DNA of 64,000 nucleotides from Muribaculaceae bacterium. GTDB lineage: Bacteria; Bacteroidota; Bacteroidia; Bacteroidales; Muribaculaceae. Where the stretch lies: NCBI GenBank assembly GCA_017427945.1, contig JAFRRT010000014.1, positions 124,001-188,000 of the forward strand, given 5' to 3'. Shown here in pieces: positions 27,418-36,216 of this stretch. The position numbers and the translations under genes were made by a program. The notes beneath the pieces were generated by a model that worked only from the letters and a program-made list of their open reading frames with translations, made no database searches and was not told the origin of the DNA. Position 1 is the stretch's first letter; the number at the start of each line of letters is the position of its first letter.

Positions 27418-30400
27418 TTAGAAGTTCAGACTCAAACCGAGGATGAACGAGATGGGACGCGGGAAGATGTCGCCGCCGATACCACCGAAGATCTCGGGAT
27501 CGATACCGTCATACTTGGTAATGCAGAACACGTTGCTTACAGTGCCGTAAACACGACCGGCAACGCCCTCATAGCTACCGTGCTTGAGCAAGCCGGCGAA
27601 GCTGTAACCCAGCGTGATGTTGTCACACTTGAGGAACGAAGCGTTCTGTACCCAGTAGTCGGTCATGATGGTGTTATTGTCGTAGGTCTGCCAACCCAGT
27701 TCAACCGACTTGACGGGACGGTTGTTCAGGTAGAAGCCCGAAACAGCCTCGAGTACCGATGCGGTGCTGGTGTTGTGGTAGCCCTGCATCACGTTGTTGA
27801 ACATGTAGTTGCCGATGCTGGCACGCAGGCTGAAGCCGAAGTCCCAGTTCTTCCAGTCGAGGCGCGAAGCCAGACCCATGGTCACGGGAGCGTGCGGTGA
27901 TTTGTAGAAGTACTTGTCCTCCTCGCTGATGACGCCGTCACCATTGCGGTCAACCACCTGGCCCTCGATAGGCTTGCCATTCACGTCATATACTTGTTGT
28001 AATACATAGAAGCTGTTAGCGGGATGTCCCACGGCGTGAGCCTGGACATTACCGTTGATGCCGATGCCACCAGTCATAACCTTGAAGGTCGGGTCTTTAT
28101 CGAGAAGCTCGGTAATCTTGTTGCTGTTGTAGGTCAAGTTGTAGTCGATGTTCCACAACAGGTCGGTGGTGGAAATGGCTTTCCAGTTCAGCGAGAACTC
28201 GATACCGGTGTTACGCAGTGAACCGATGTTCTTGTAGAACGCGTTCCTGAAGCTGGTCAATGCCGAGAGGGCAGTCCAGTTCAACAGGTCGGTGGTCTTG
28301 CGGTAGTACCAGTCGATGCTACCGCTCAAGCGCTGATTCATCACACCCCAGTCAAGACCGATGTTGGTCGTCGTGGTGGTCTCCCACTTGAGCTCGGGGT
28401 TGTAAACGTTGGGCCTGGCCTTATCACCAGTACCAACGAGGTCGTAGAACGAACCGACGCTACCGTTGCTGACAACGTAGTTGTTGAAGTAGTTATAGTC
28501 GCCGATGCCTTCCTGCTGACCGGTCTTACCCCAACCGAGGCGCAGCTTCAGGTCGCTGAAGGGACCATCCTTCAAGGCTTCTTCCTCGTTGAGTTTCCAT
28601 GCGAATGCTGCAGAGGGGAACATTGCCCAGTGCTTTTTGAAGCGGGATGAACCGTCATAACGCAGGGTGAAGGTCAACAAGTAGCGGTTGGCATAAGAGT
28701 AGTTGGCACGGCCGAAGAACGACACGAGGTAGTTCTCAGTGCGATAGCCCTGACCATTGTTCTGGAGATAAACACCGTCTCCATAGATCTTACCGGCCTT
28801 AGAGTCACCAATATTGTAATTGGCACTGGGAATCCAGATACCGGGAGCCACATGCAAGGCCTTTTCGCTATCCTCATCGGTGAAGAAGAGCGCCGAGTTG
28901 GTGGGATAGGTACCCCACGACTCGTTGTACTCCTTGCGCCAGTTGTGCTGCCACTCATAACCTGCCATGATGTCGAAGTGGTGCTTGTCATTGAAGTCCT
29001 TGTAATACTGAGCATAGGTACTCAGCTGCAGGTTCTCCTTCGACTGGGTGTAGTAGCTGTTGTTGCCGTAGTAGTTCGAGGTGTTGGAGATATTGGCACT
29101 GATGTTGTGGCCATGACCGCCGGTGAAGTCACCACCCAGCGTGAGGTGGAGCCTCAGGTCCTCGAAACCGTGAATCTTGTAGTCGATGTCGGCACTGCCG
29201 ATGAAGGCATGCGACCAACCGGTGTTGTCATGATTGTCGAGCATGGCAACGGGGTTGTAGGGAGCGTTGGTGTTCTTGGTGTAGGGCCAAGCGGGATCAG
29301 CGAGGTTGTCCTGCATCCAGTCAAAGTAACCACCCACAGCCGAATACTTCGGGTCGTTGGAGTAGATGGGCTGAGTCGGGTCCATACGCACTGCATTACC
29401 TACAGCGCCGGTGTCGGCCCAGCGTGACTTGGTCCATGCCAATTTACCGTTGAGGTTCAGCGTCAAGTGGTCCTCAAAGAACGACGGATTCAGGTTCAAG
29501 GCGGTAGTAAGACGCTTGAAGTCCGAAGTCTTGAGGATACCCTGCTGGTCGGTATAGCCCACCGAAATGCGATAAGGCAGATATTGGCCTACCGAACCTG
29601 CCAGCGTCACGTTGTGGTCGTGACTCAGCGCGGTGCGATAAATCTCATTCTGCCAGTCGGTGTTGGCGTTGCCCAGCAATGACAGGGCAGTCTCCTCGCG
29701 GGAGTCGCCAGCGAAGATTTCCTTCACGAAGGCACGGTACTCATTGCCGTCCATCACATCGATGGTTTTCTTCTTCTTGCTCCAGGTCACACTACCGTTG
29801 TAGGCTACCTGGGGACGCTGGCCGCGACGGCCCTTCTTGGTGGTGATGATGATAACACCGTTAGATCCACGGCTACCGTAGATAGCGGTTGCCGAGGCGT
29901 CCTTCAACACGTTGAAACTCTCGATGTCCTGGGGGTTAACCAGAGACAAGGGGTTCGACAGACCGCTCACACCATTGTTATCCATGGCGATACCATCGAT
30001 AACGATGAGGGGGTTGTTGCTGGCGTTCAGTGAAGAACCGCCACGGATGCGGATGGTGGAACCACCGCCAGGGCTACCGTCACCACTGGTGACGTTCACA
30101 CCGGCGATTTTACCACCGAGCATGTCCTGGGCGCTGACAACGACACCCTTGTTCTTGGCATCGGGCTTAAGCGCTGCCACCGAACCGGTCAAGTCGTTTT
30201 TCTTCACTACGCCATAACCGATGACCACTAGATTCTCAAGCATCTGGGTGCTCTCGGCAAGGGTAATAACTAAGTCGCTGGCTGCGGTGACCTCATGGTC
30301 CTCATAGCCGACAGACGAAACCAGGAGCTTGGCGCCCTGAGGCACGCCTTCGAGGGTAAAGTAACCGTCAAAGTCGGTAGCAGTACCCATCTGTGTGCCA

Positions 30401-30552
30401 ACGACGCGAACAGTCGCGCCGATTACAGGCTCGCCGGTAGCATCCTTAACAATGCCGTTCACAGTAATCTGTGCATAGGCTCCGAGTGACAGGAAAAGTC
30501 CCATCACAAGGGTAAGAATCCTAAACGGAATTCTGATTTTTACCTGCTTCAT
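27418..30552 (-). CDS. susC: SusC/RagA-family TonB-dependent oligosaccharide transporter
   Basis: 1044 residues. Signal peptide (ending near GAYA), a carboxypeptidase-regulatory-like domain (ITVNGIVKDATGEPVIGATV), a TonB box region (ENLVVIGYGVVKKNDLTGSV), a plug with IRIRGGSSLNASNNPLIVIDG, and a long beta-barrel ending in an aromatic residue (LGLSLNF). SusC forms the outer-membrane channel that, with SusD, imports malto-oligosaccharides using TonB energy. First gene of the operon; it has a leader of about 120 nt containing palindromes. No STN domain, so no sigma/anti-sigma signalling through this protein. Confidence 0.96.
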   Translation of the reverse strand: MKQVKIRIPFRILTLVMGLFLSLGAYAQITVNGIVKDATGEPVIGATVRVVGTQMGTATDFDGYFTLEGVPQGAKLLVSSVGYEDHEVTAASDLVITLAESTQMLENLVVIGYGVVKKNDLTGSVAALKPDAKNKGVVVSAQDMLGGKIAGVNVTSGDGSPGGGSTIRIRGGSSLNASNNPLIVIDGIAMDNNGVSGLSNPLSLVNPQDIESFNVLKDASATAIYGSRGSNGVIIITTKKGRRGQRPQVAYNGSVTWSKKKKTIDVMDGNEYRAFVKEIFAGDSREETALSLLGNANTDWQNEIYRTALSHDHNVTLAGSVGQYLPYRISVGYTDQQGILKTSDFKRLTTALNLNPSFFEDHLTLNLNGKLAWTKSRWADTGAVGNAVRMDPTQPIYSNDPKYSAVGGYFDWMQDNLADPAWPYTKNTNAPYNPVAMLDNHDNTGWSHAFIGSADIDYKIHGFEDLRLHLTLGGDFTGGHGHNISANISNTSNYYGNNSYYTQSKENLQLSTYAQYYKDFNDKHHFDIMAGYEWQHNWRKEYNESWGTYPTNSALFFTDEDSEKALHVAPGIWIPSANYNIGDSKAGKIYGDGVYLQNNGQGYRTENYLVSFFGRANYSYANRYLLTFTLRYDGSSRFKKHWAMFPSAAFAWKLNEEEALKDGPFSDLKLRLGWGKTGQQEGIGDYNYFNNYVVSNGSVGSFYDLVGTGDKARPNVYNPELKWETTTTTNIGLDWGVMNQRLSGSIDWYYRKTTDLLNWTALSALTSFRNAFYKNIGSLRNTGIEFSLNWKAISTTDLLWNIDYNLTYNSNKITELLDKDPTFKVMTGGIGINGNVQAHAVGHPANSFYVLQQVYDVNGKPIEGQVVDRNGDGVISEEDKYFYKSPHAPVTMGLASRLDWKNWDFGFSLRASIGNYMFNNVMQGYHNTSTASVLEAVSGFYLNNRPVKSVELGWQTYDNNTIMTDYWVQNASFLKCDNITLGYSFAGLLKHGSYEGVAGRVYGTVSNVFCITKYDGIDPEIFGGIGGDIFPRPISFILGLSLNF

Positions 30553-30613
30553 CTTTTAATTTTTAAAGTTAATATTATGTTGGTAATCAATTATTTAAAT
30601 TTCTCTTTTGGCA

Positions 30614-30633
30614 CATTCCGCAATTGTGGAATG
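30614..30633. promoter_or_regulatory. 20-bp dyad in the susC leader
   Basis: CATTCCG, CAATTG and TGGAATG form an inverted repeat in which 18 of 20 positions are symmetric. It lies between the predicted susC start site and the start codon. Candidate protein-binding site or RNA hairpin. Confidence 0.45.
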
Positions 30634-30648
30634 AATTCAAAAGGTTTC

Positions 30649-30660
30649 AAACGGCCGTTT
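30649..30660. promoter_or_regulatory. Candidate LacI-family operator at susC
   Basis: AAACGGCCGTTT is a perfect 12-bp palindrome with a central GC step. It lies about 13-24 bp downstream of the predicted susC start site, a place where bound repressor would block transcription. Confidence 0.5.
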
Positions 30661-30679
30661 TAAGGCAATTAAAACAAGG

Positions 30680-30687
30680 CAAAAATA
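30680..30687 (-). promoter_or_regulatory. -7 element of the sus operon
   Basis: TATTTTTG on the minus strand. No good -33 match, which would suit a promoter needing an activator. Confidence 0.5.
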
Positions 30688-30743
30688 GAAAAATTCAATA
30701 AAACTGCCTTTTTTTATAATGTTAAATTTTTTATTAATTAAAT

Positions 30744-30755
30744 GCAATCGTTTGC
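30744..30755. promoter_or_regulatory. Candidate LacI-family operator at the regulator's own promoter
   Basis: GCAATCGTTTGC: GCAA and TTGC half-sites around a central CG, as in MalR/CcpA-type operators. The TTTG within it is the -33 element of the regulator gene, so binding would block that promoter. Confidence 0.5.
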
Positions 30756-30782
30756 GCAATCCATTTTTTTGACATATCTTCG
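30751..30782 (+). promoter_or_regulatory. Promoter of the LacI-type regulator
   Basis: TTTG (30751-30754), 20 bp, TATCTTCG (30775-30782), one mismatch from TAnnTTTG. Confidence 0.6.
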
Positions 30783-30818
30783 CAGTCACAATATAGACTC
30801 TTAACCTGATAGAATAAG

Positions 30819-31850
30819 ATGAACGAGAAACGACAGATGACAATGAAAGACATCGCCCGCGAGCTGGGTGTGTCGGTCGCCACAGTGTCGAGAGCGTTAA
30901 GCGATAGCCCGAGCATTTCAAAGGAACGCCGCCAGGCCATTCAACAGTTTGCGCGTGAGCACAATTACTTTCCTAACGTCATAGCCGAGCAGTTAAGGCA
31001 CAGCCGCCGCAACCCGTCGCGCGCCATCGGAGTGATTGTCCCCGAACTGGTGCACTACTATTTCTCGTCAATCCTTGACGGCATCGAGGGCGAAGCCTCG
31101 TCACGTGGCTACCAGATCATGGTCGCCAAGAGCAACGAGAGCTATCAACGTGAGGTCGAGATATGTGAAGCGATGCTCAAAAACAAGGTGTGCGGCATCA
31201 TCGTGTCACAGGCCAAGGACACCGAACAATATGACCACTTTCTGCACCTTGAGGCAGCAGGCGTTCCACTGGTATTCTTTGACCGCATCTGCCCTGCCAT
31301 CAATGCAAGCCGCGTCGTGGTCGATGACTATATGGGCACCCTCAACGCCGTGTCCCATCTCATCACCACAGGCTGCAAGCGCATTGCCTTCTATGGCACA
31401 TCGATGAACCTGGTCATCGGCAAAAACCGCTTTAATGGCTACCGTGACGCCCTATACAAACACGGGTTGACACTCGACGAGAAACTGGTGCGCATCTGCG
31501 ACAACAGGGCCGACTCAGAGCGCATCACCCCAGCCATGATGCAGATGGAAGACAAACCCGATGCATTCTTTGCCGTTAATGACGAGACCGCCATCGGCAT
31601 CCTGTCGGTGGTTAAACGCATGGGCTATTCAGTCCCCGACGAGGTGAGCATCTGCGGGTTCACCAACGGCTTCCGCGCCACGGTGTGCGACCCGATGCTA
31701 ACGACCGTGGAGCAACGCGGTTCCCAAGTGGGCAAGGAGGCGGCTGACATCCTCATCGGACTAGTCGAAGGCACGCTCCCCAACGACCGTCCTGAGAAAC
31801 GCATCGTCAAGACCCGCCTCGTGGTCCGCGGCACCACCCGCCACCCTTAA
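30819..31850 (+). CDS. LacI-family transcriptional regulator of the starch locus
   Basis: 343 residues. N-terminal helix-turn-helix MKDIARELGVSVATVSRALS (residues 9-28) with hinge region IAEQLRHSR, followed by a periplasmic-binding-protein-like sensor domain ending in the usual GLVEGTLPNDRPEKRIVKTRLVVRG pattern (given here in overlap with the family C-terminus). Divergent from susC, so control of the sus operon and of itself is inferred; two operator-like palindromes lie between them. Bacteroides thetaiotaomicron uses the membrane protein SusR instead, whereas LacI-type control of maltose/starch loci is known in other Bacteroidetes. The inducer is presumably a malto-oligosaccharide or glucose derivative. 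Confidence 0.9.
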   Translation: MNEKRQMTMKDIARELGVSVATVSRALSDSPSISKERRQAIQQFAREHNYFPNVIAEQLRHSRRNPSRAIGVIVPELVHYYFSSILDGIEGEASSRGYQIMVAKSNESYQREVEICEAMLKNKVCGIIVSQAKDTEQYDHFLHLEAAGVPLVFFDRICPAINASRVVVDDYMGTLNAVSHLITTGCKRIAFYGTSMNLVIGKNRFNGYRDALYKHGLTLDEKLVRICDNRADSERITPAMMQMEDKPDAFFAVNDETAIGILSVVKRMGYSVPDEVSICGFTNGFRATVCDPMLTTVEQRGSQVGKEAADILIGLVEGTLPNDRPEKRIVKTRLVVRGTTRHP

Positions 31851-31995
31851 TTCTACGACCACAAGAAAGACAGAACAACATCAAAAATATAATCTATAAG
31901 CTTTTGTAAATCAATCATTTGATTAACTATTTGAGATTATTGTATTTATTGTTTTCTATTTAATAGAGCATAACTAAAAGATATACTGAATTTTT

Positions 31996-33462
31996 ATGGA
32001 GAAAATGAAGAGATTATTCCTTGTTGTGATGGCGCTTGTGGCTTTATGCGCCGCTGCTCAGGTGGAGAGGCCCAAACTGGTTGTGGGTATTGTCATTGAC
32101 CAGATGAGGTGGGACTACCTCTATACCTACACGTGGGGTGACCGCGGCTTCAACACCTTGCTCACCGACGGTTACCGTTGCAACAACACCATCATCGACT
32201 ATGTGCCCACAGTGACTGCTGCCGGTCATGCCAGCATCTTCTCGGGCACCACACCTGCCTTTCACGGCATTGCAGGCAACAGTTATTCCATTAACGGCAA
32301 GACCGTTTCCAGCGTCCAGGACGACACCGAGAAGGCTGTCGGAGGCAATGAGAAGACACGCGGCAAGTCACCGCGCAACCTCATCACCACCAACATTGCC
32401 GACCAGCTCTACCTTGCGACCGACTACAAGAGCCGCACCGTCGGTGTGGCGCTGAAAGATCGCGCCGCCATCCTTCCCTCGGGCCATAATCCCGTGGGAG
32501 CCTACTGGTTTGACAGCTATAGCAAGTCATTTGTCACCAGCACCTACTACTGCGACAAATTGCCCAAATGGGTCGCTGATTTCAACAAGAAAAACCGTGA
32601 CGTGCTCGCTGGTGACATCAACAACACACCGGCGGGAACCATCATCACCTTTGCCCTTGCTGAGCAGGCACTTATCAACGAACACTTGGGGCAGGGAGAA
32701 GCAACCGACATGCTCACCATCAGCGTCTCCAATACCGACATGGCAGCCCATAACACGGGTAGCCATTCGCCCAAGGTGGATTCCATCTACTGGCAGCTGG
32801 ACAAAGAGTTGGCCCGCTTTATCGGCATCCTCGATGAGCGCATCGGACGCGACAATTACCTGCTGTTCCTGACTGCCGACCACGGTGGCACACACGGATG
32901 TCCCCGCATGGAGTCCATTAACATGCCCAATGGCGCATGGGAGAGCGGAGAAGCACGCAATGTGGCCAACGAAGAACTGAAGAAACAATTCGGAGTGGAC
33001 CTCCTTCTCAAGAAGGACCACGGCTTTACCTTCTACCTCAATCACGAGGCCATCGACTCGGCAGGGCTCAACACCCATGAGGTAGCTCAAGCCGCCTGCC
33101 AGGCACTCGCAAAGCCTAATGAAGTTGAGTGGGCCGTCGAAGTAGCCGACCTCGACAACTACCCCATACCCAGCATTCTCAAGGAACGCATCAAGTTGGG
33201 CTATTACCCAGGACGCAGCGGTGACATCTACGTTATCCAACGCACTGGCGTTCAATTGGGTAAAACTGAGTGGGCGGGCTCGAACCACGGCACATGGAGT
33301 CAGAGCGACTCACACATTCCTCTCATCTTCATGGGATGGCACGTCACCCCCGGTGAGACCAGTCGCCTGACCCACATGACCGATATTGCCGCCACCGTCT
33401 GCGCCATGCTCCACATCCAGGCGCCCAACGGCTGCATCGGCACACCCATTCTGGAATATTGA
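31996..33462 (+). CDS. PafA-type alkaline phosphatase family protein
   Basis: 488 residues. Signal peptide (to about residue 21), then the alkaline phosphatase superfamily core: metal ligand Asp35 in GIVIDQMRWDYL, nucleophile Thr (about 74) in PTVTAAGHASIFSG, and later metal motifs LTADHGG and GSNHGTW. PafA enzymes are periplasmic phosphate-irrepressible monoesterases that use zinc. Slightly shorter than typical PafA. A second ATG 9 nt downstream could be the true start. Upstream sequence has no clear -7/-33 pair. Shares a terminator with the convergent murF. Confidence 0.88.
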   Translation: MEKMKRLFLVVMALVALCAAAQVERPKLVVGIVIDQMRWDYLYTYTWGDRGFNTLLTDGYRCNNTIIDYVPTVTAAGHASIFSGTTPAFHGIAGNSYSINGKTVSSVQDDTEKAVGGNEKTRGKSPRNLITTNIADQLYLATDYKSRTVGVALKDRAAILPSGHNPVGAYWFDSYSKSFVTSTYYCDKLPKWVADFNKKNRDVLAGDINNTPAGTIITFALAEQALINEHLGQGEATDMLTISVSNTDMAAHNTGSHSPKVDSIYWQLDKELARFIGILDERIGRDNYLLFLTADHGGTHGCPRMESINMPNGAWESGEARNVANEELKKQFGVDLLLKKDHGFTFYLNHEAIDSAGLNTHEVAQAACQALAKPNEVEWAVEVADLDNYPIPSILKERIKLGYYPGRSGDIYVIQRTGVQLGKTEWAGSNHGTWSQSDSHIPLIFMGWHVTPGETSRLTHMTDIAATVCAMLHIQAPNGCIGTPILEY

Positions 33463-33481
33463 TTCACAGACAACGACTTAT

Positions 33482-33516
33482 GATGAAGGGGGCCTCGAAT
33501 CGAAGCCCCCTTCATC
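33482..33516. terminator. Bidirectional terminator
   Basis: Perfect 12-bp stem GATGAAGGGGGC/GCCCCCTTCATC with an 11-nt loop, between convergent genes. Confidence 0.85.
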
Positions 33517-33533
33517 ATTTATAATAGGATGTA

Positions 33534-34850
33534 TTATAGCAGTTCAGGAATCTGGAACAGGCGGGTGCCGTTAGAACCCTTGATGAGGATGTAGTACCCC
33601 TCGGGGCGCTCGGTCCTTATCGCCTCCTTGACCTCCTCAACATCGTTGAGCTTGCGGTAGGGGCAGTCAATGTCCTTGAACTCGCCACCCACGAGCCAAA
33701 CGGTGTCAAACGGGCAGTTTGCCAACTTCTCCACCACGCGCCTGTGCTCTTCACTGCTGCTGTCGCCCAGTTCGCGCATCTCACCCAGAATTGCCATCTT
33801 GGGAGCAACTTCCATCAGGCTGAAGTTGTCGAGTGCCGCAGCCATCGAGGTGGGGTTGGCATTGTAAGCGTCCACGATGAGGTGGTTGTGGGGAGTCTCA
33901 GTGAGTTGGGAACGGTTGTTGGACGGCACATAGTTCTCAATAGCGTGGCAAATCTGCTCGGGCGTCAATTCAAAGTGCAGACCCACAGTCACTGCCGCCA
34001 GCACATTGTCGATGTTGTAACTGCCGATGAGGTGGGTGGCCACCTCGTGCCATTCTTCGTTGCCGTTGCTTTTCCATTTGAGGAGCAGGAACGGGTCGCA
34101 GGCAATGATTTGGCCATATACGTTGGCATCGGTCTTGTTCTCGTCGCGGGTGTAATACTCGGCCTTTACGCCCTTGGGCAGGATACCCATCAGGTGCTCA
34201 TTGTCGGCGTTGACAAAGATGACGCTACCCTCTCGTGTCGCCAGATTGTCGTAGAGCTCGCCCTTGGTCTTGATGACACCCTCCAGCGAACCAAAGCCCT
34301 GCAGGTGGGCCTTACCCACATTGGTAATCAGGCCGCAGGTAGGCTCGGCAGTCTCGGCGAGTGTCTTGATATCACCCGGGTGGCTCGCACCCATCTCAAT
34401 GACGGCAATCTCGTCCATGACACTCAGGCGGAACAACGTCTTGGGAACTCCCACATCATTATTGAAGTTGCCCTCGGTAGCCATCTCGTCATAACGCTCG
34501 GCGAGGACGGCACGCACGAGTTCTTTGGTCGTTGTCTTGCCGTTGGTGCCGGTGATGGCAATAACGGGAATGTCGAACCGACGGCGGTGCTCACGCGCCA
34601 TATCCTTGTATGCCTGCAACGTATCGGGGACAAGAATCATCTGCTTGTCACCGGTGTAGCTATTATATACCTGCTCGTCGCTGACAATGGCCACGGCACA
34701 GCCTTTTTCAAGGGCCTGGGCGGCAAACTGGTTACCGTCAAAAGACTCGCCTTTCAGGGCAATAAAGATGCTGCCCTCGGGACACTCGCGACTGTCGGTC
34801 GTGATGACAGGGTGCTGCTCGTAAATCGCGTAAAGTTCTTCGCTACTCAT
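33534..34850 (-). CDS. murF: UDP-N-acetylmuramoyl-tripeptide--D-alanyl-D-alanine ligase
   Basis: 438 residues. Mur ligase three-domain layout: N-terminal substrate domain (TTDSRECPEGSIFIALKG), central ATPase domain with P-loop TGTNGKTTTKEL and carbamylated-lysine region, and the C-terminal domain with DAYNANPTSM. MurF adds D-Ala-D-Ala to the UDP-MurNAc-tripeptide in the cytoplasm. It is divergent from ddl, which makes D-Ala-D-Ala, so the two consecutive steps share one intergenic region. Confidence 0.96.
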   Translation of the reverse strand: MSSEELYAIYEQHPVITTDSRECPEGSIFIALKGESFDGNQFAAQALEKGCAVAIVSDEQVYNSYTGDKQMILVPDTLQAYKDMAREHRRRFDIPVIAITGTNGKTTTKELVRAVLAERYDEMATEGNFNNDVGVPKTLFRLSVMDEIAVIEMGASHPGDIKTLAETAEPTCGLITNVGKAHLQGFGSLEGVIKTKGELYDNLATREGSVIFVNADNEHLMGILPKGVKAEYYTRDENKTDANVYGQIIACDPFLLLKWKSNGNEEWHEVATHLIGSYNIDNVLAAVTVGLHFELTPEQICHAIENYVPSNNRSQLTETPHNHLIVDAYNANPTSMAAALDNFSLMEVAPKMAILGEMRELGDSSSEEHRRVVEKLANCPFDTVWLVGGEFKDIDCPYRKLNDVEEVKEAIRTERPEGYYILIKGSNGTRLFQIPELL

Positions 34851-34883
34851 GTTCAGTCAGTTTTTCTGTTCTATTATTTGCCG

Positions 34884-34891
34884 CAAAAATA
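34884..34891 (-). promoter_or_regulatory. -7 element of murF
   Basis: TATTTTTG on the minus strand, 34 nt before the murF start. Confidence 0.5.
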
Positions 34892-34987
34892 CAAAAAAAG
34901 TGGTATTTTCTCTCCTTCATCACACAATTTTGCCCGGTCCTCAGCAATTAGTGAACTTTTTGCGCTCGGTTTGCACATTTTTTTGTG

Positions 34988-34995
34988 TAATTTTG
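34988..34995 (+). promoter_or_regulatory. -7 element of ddl
   Basis: TAATTTTG; TTTG lies 14 bp further upstream. Leaves about 22 nt before the ATG at 35024. Confidence 0.55.
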
Positions 34996-35023
34996 CACCC
35001 GATTTATTAATGTGTGCACCAAA

Positions 35024-36025
35024 ATGAACTTCACTAAAAGAACCATAGCCATCGTGTGTGGTGGCGACTCCTCAGAGTACGAGGTATCCCTGCGCTCTGC
35101 ACAAGGCATTTACTCAGCGTTTGACCATGACCGTTACAACGCCTACATCGTCGTGCTCAGGAAAAATGACTGGCACGTGAACCTGACTGAGGATTGCCAT
35201 CCCGCCATCGACAAAAACGACTTCTCGTTCATGAAGGATGGCGAGAAAATCCGCTTCGATTACGCCTACATCACCATCCACGGCACCCCTGGCGAGAACG
35301 GCGTGCTGCAAGGCTACTTCGACATGATTGACCTGCCCTATTCGACCTGTAATGTACTGGTCGAGGCGTTGACTTTCCACAAGTTTGCCTTGAACAACTA
35401 CCTGCGTGCTTTCGGTTGCTCGGTGCCCGACAGCATTCAGGTACGTCGTGGCGTGGAGCATGACTGGACCGAGGAAAAAATCGAGGAGTACTTGGGTATG
35501 CCTTGCTTTGTCAAGCCCGTTGCCGACGGTTCCAGCTTTGGTGTGACGAAAGTTAAAAGCCGCGACCAGCTGGCAGCCGCACTGGAGTTTGCTTTTAAGC
35601 AGTGCGAGAACGTGATGATTGAGCGTTTCCTCGACGGCACCGAAGTCACCGTGGGGTGCTATAAGACCAAGAACAAGGCTGTCGTGTTCCCTGTGACCGA
35701 GGTAGTGACCGACAACGAGTTCTTTGACTATGACGCAAAATACAACGGACAGGTAGAGGAAATCACGCCTGCCCGCATCAGCGACGAACTGACCGCCGAA
35801 CTGCAGGCCGAGACGCTGCGCATCTACGACATCCTGCATTGCAACGGCATCATCCGCATCGACTACATCATCACCAAGAACGAAGACGGTAGCGACCACA
35901 TCAACCTGCTTGAAATCAACACCACTCCCGGCATGACCGTGACCAGTTTCATCCCGCAGCAGGTGCGTGCCGCTGGCCTTGAACTAAAAGACGTTCTCAC
36001 CGACATCATCGAGAACCAGTTTTAA
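35024..36025 (+). CDS. ddl: D-alanine--D-alanine ligase
   Basis: 333 residues. ATP-grasp ligase: N-terminal CGGDSSEYEVS, ATP-binding loop PVADGSSFGVTKV, and the C-terminal metal and substrate motif LLEINTTPGMT. Joins two D-alanines with ATP for peptidoglycan precursors. The ATG at 35024 is chosen over an in-frame GTG at 35012, which would lie almost at the transcription start. Divergent from murF. Confidence 0.96.
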   Translation: MNFTKRTIAIVCGGDSSEYEVSLRSAQGIYSAFDHDRYNAYIVVLRKNDWHVNLTEDCHPAIDKNDFSFMKDGEKIRFDYAYITIHGTPGENGVLQGYFDMIDLPYSTCNVLVEALTFHKFALNNYLRAFGCSVPDSIQVRRGVEHDWTEEKIEEYLGMPCFVKPVADGSSFGVTKVKSRDQLAAALEFAFKQCENVMIERFLDGTEVTVGCYKTKNKAVVFPVTEVVTDNEFFDYDAKYNGQVEEITPARISDELTAELQAETLRIYDILHCNGIIRIDYIITKNEDGSDHINLLEINTTPGMTVTSFIPQQVRAAGLELKDVLTDIIENQF

Positions 36026-36050
36026 TAAAGAACCGCAACAAACCACATAC

Positions 36051-36080
36051 ACAGGATGGGCATGAGTCCATCCTGTTTTT
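36051..36080 (+). terminator. Terminator of ddl
   Basis: ACAGGATGG pairs with CCATCCTGT around an 8-nt loop, then TTTTATT. Confidence 0.85.
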
Positions 36081-36182
36081 ATTATTATATGTGATAGTCT
36101 ATATAAATCATGCTTTTGATAATTTATTGAAGTCCCCGTAAATTATTAGGTCATTGATAGCCGACAACTTGTCTTTTTTTGC

Positions 36183-36190
36183 TATATTTG
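36183..36190 (+). promoter_or_regulatory. -7 element of the esterase gene
   Basis: TATATTTG, 26 nt before the ATG at 36217; it sits inside the longer frame that begins at a TTG (36154), arguing against that start. Confidence 0.6.
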
Positions 36191-36216
36191 CCGAAACTTT
36201 TAAGTATCACCTAAAG

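Noticed and set aside
30608-30624. TGGCAC followed by GCA near susC, resembling a sigma-54 promoter
   Set aside because: The distance between the GG and GC pairs is two bases shorter than the -24/-12 spacing requires.
35012-35023. GTG start for ddl
   Set aside because: It lies about 10 nt after the predicted transcription start. The ATG at 35024 matches the usual N-terminus.
33744-35027. Plus-strand open frame of 427 codons opposite murF
   Set aside because: murF is unambiguous; the frame also runs through both divergent promoters.
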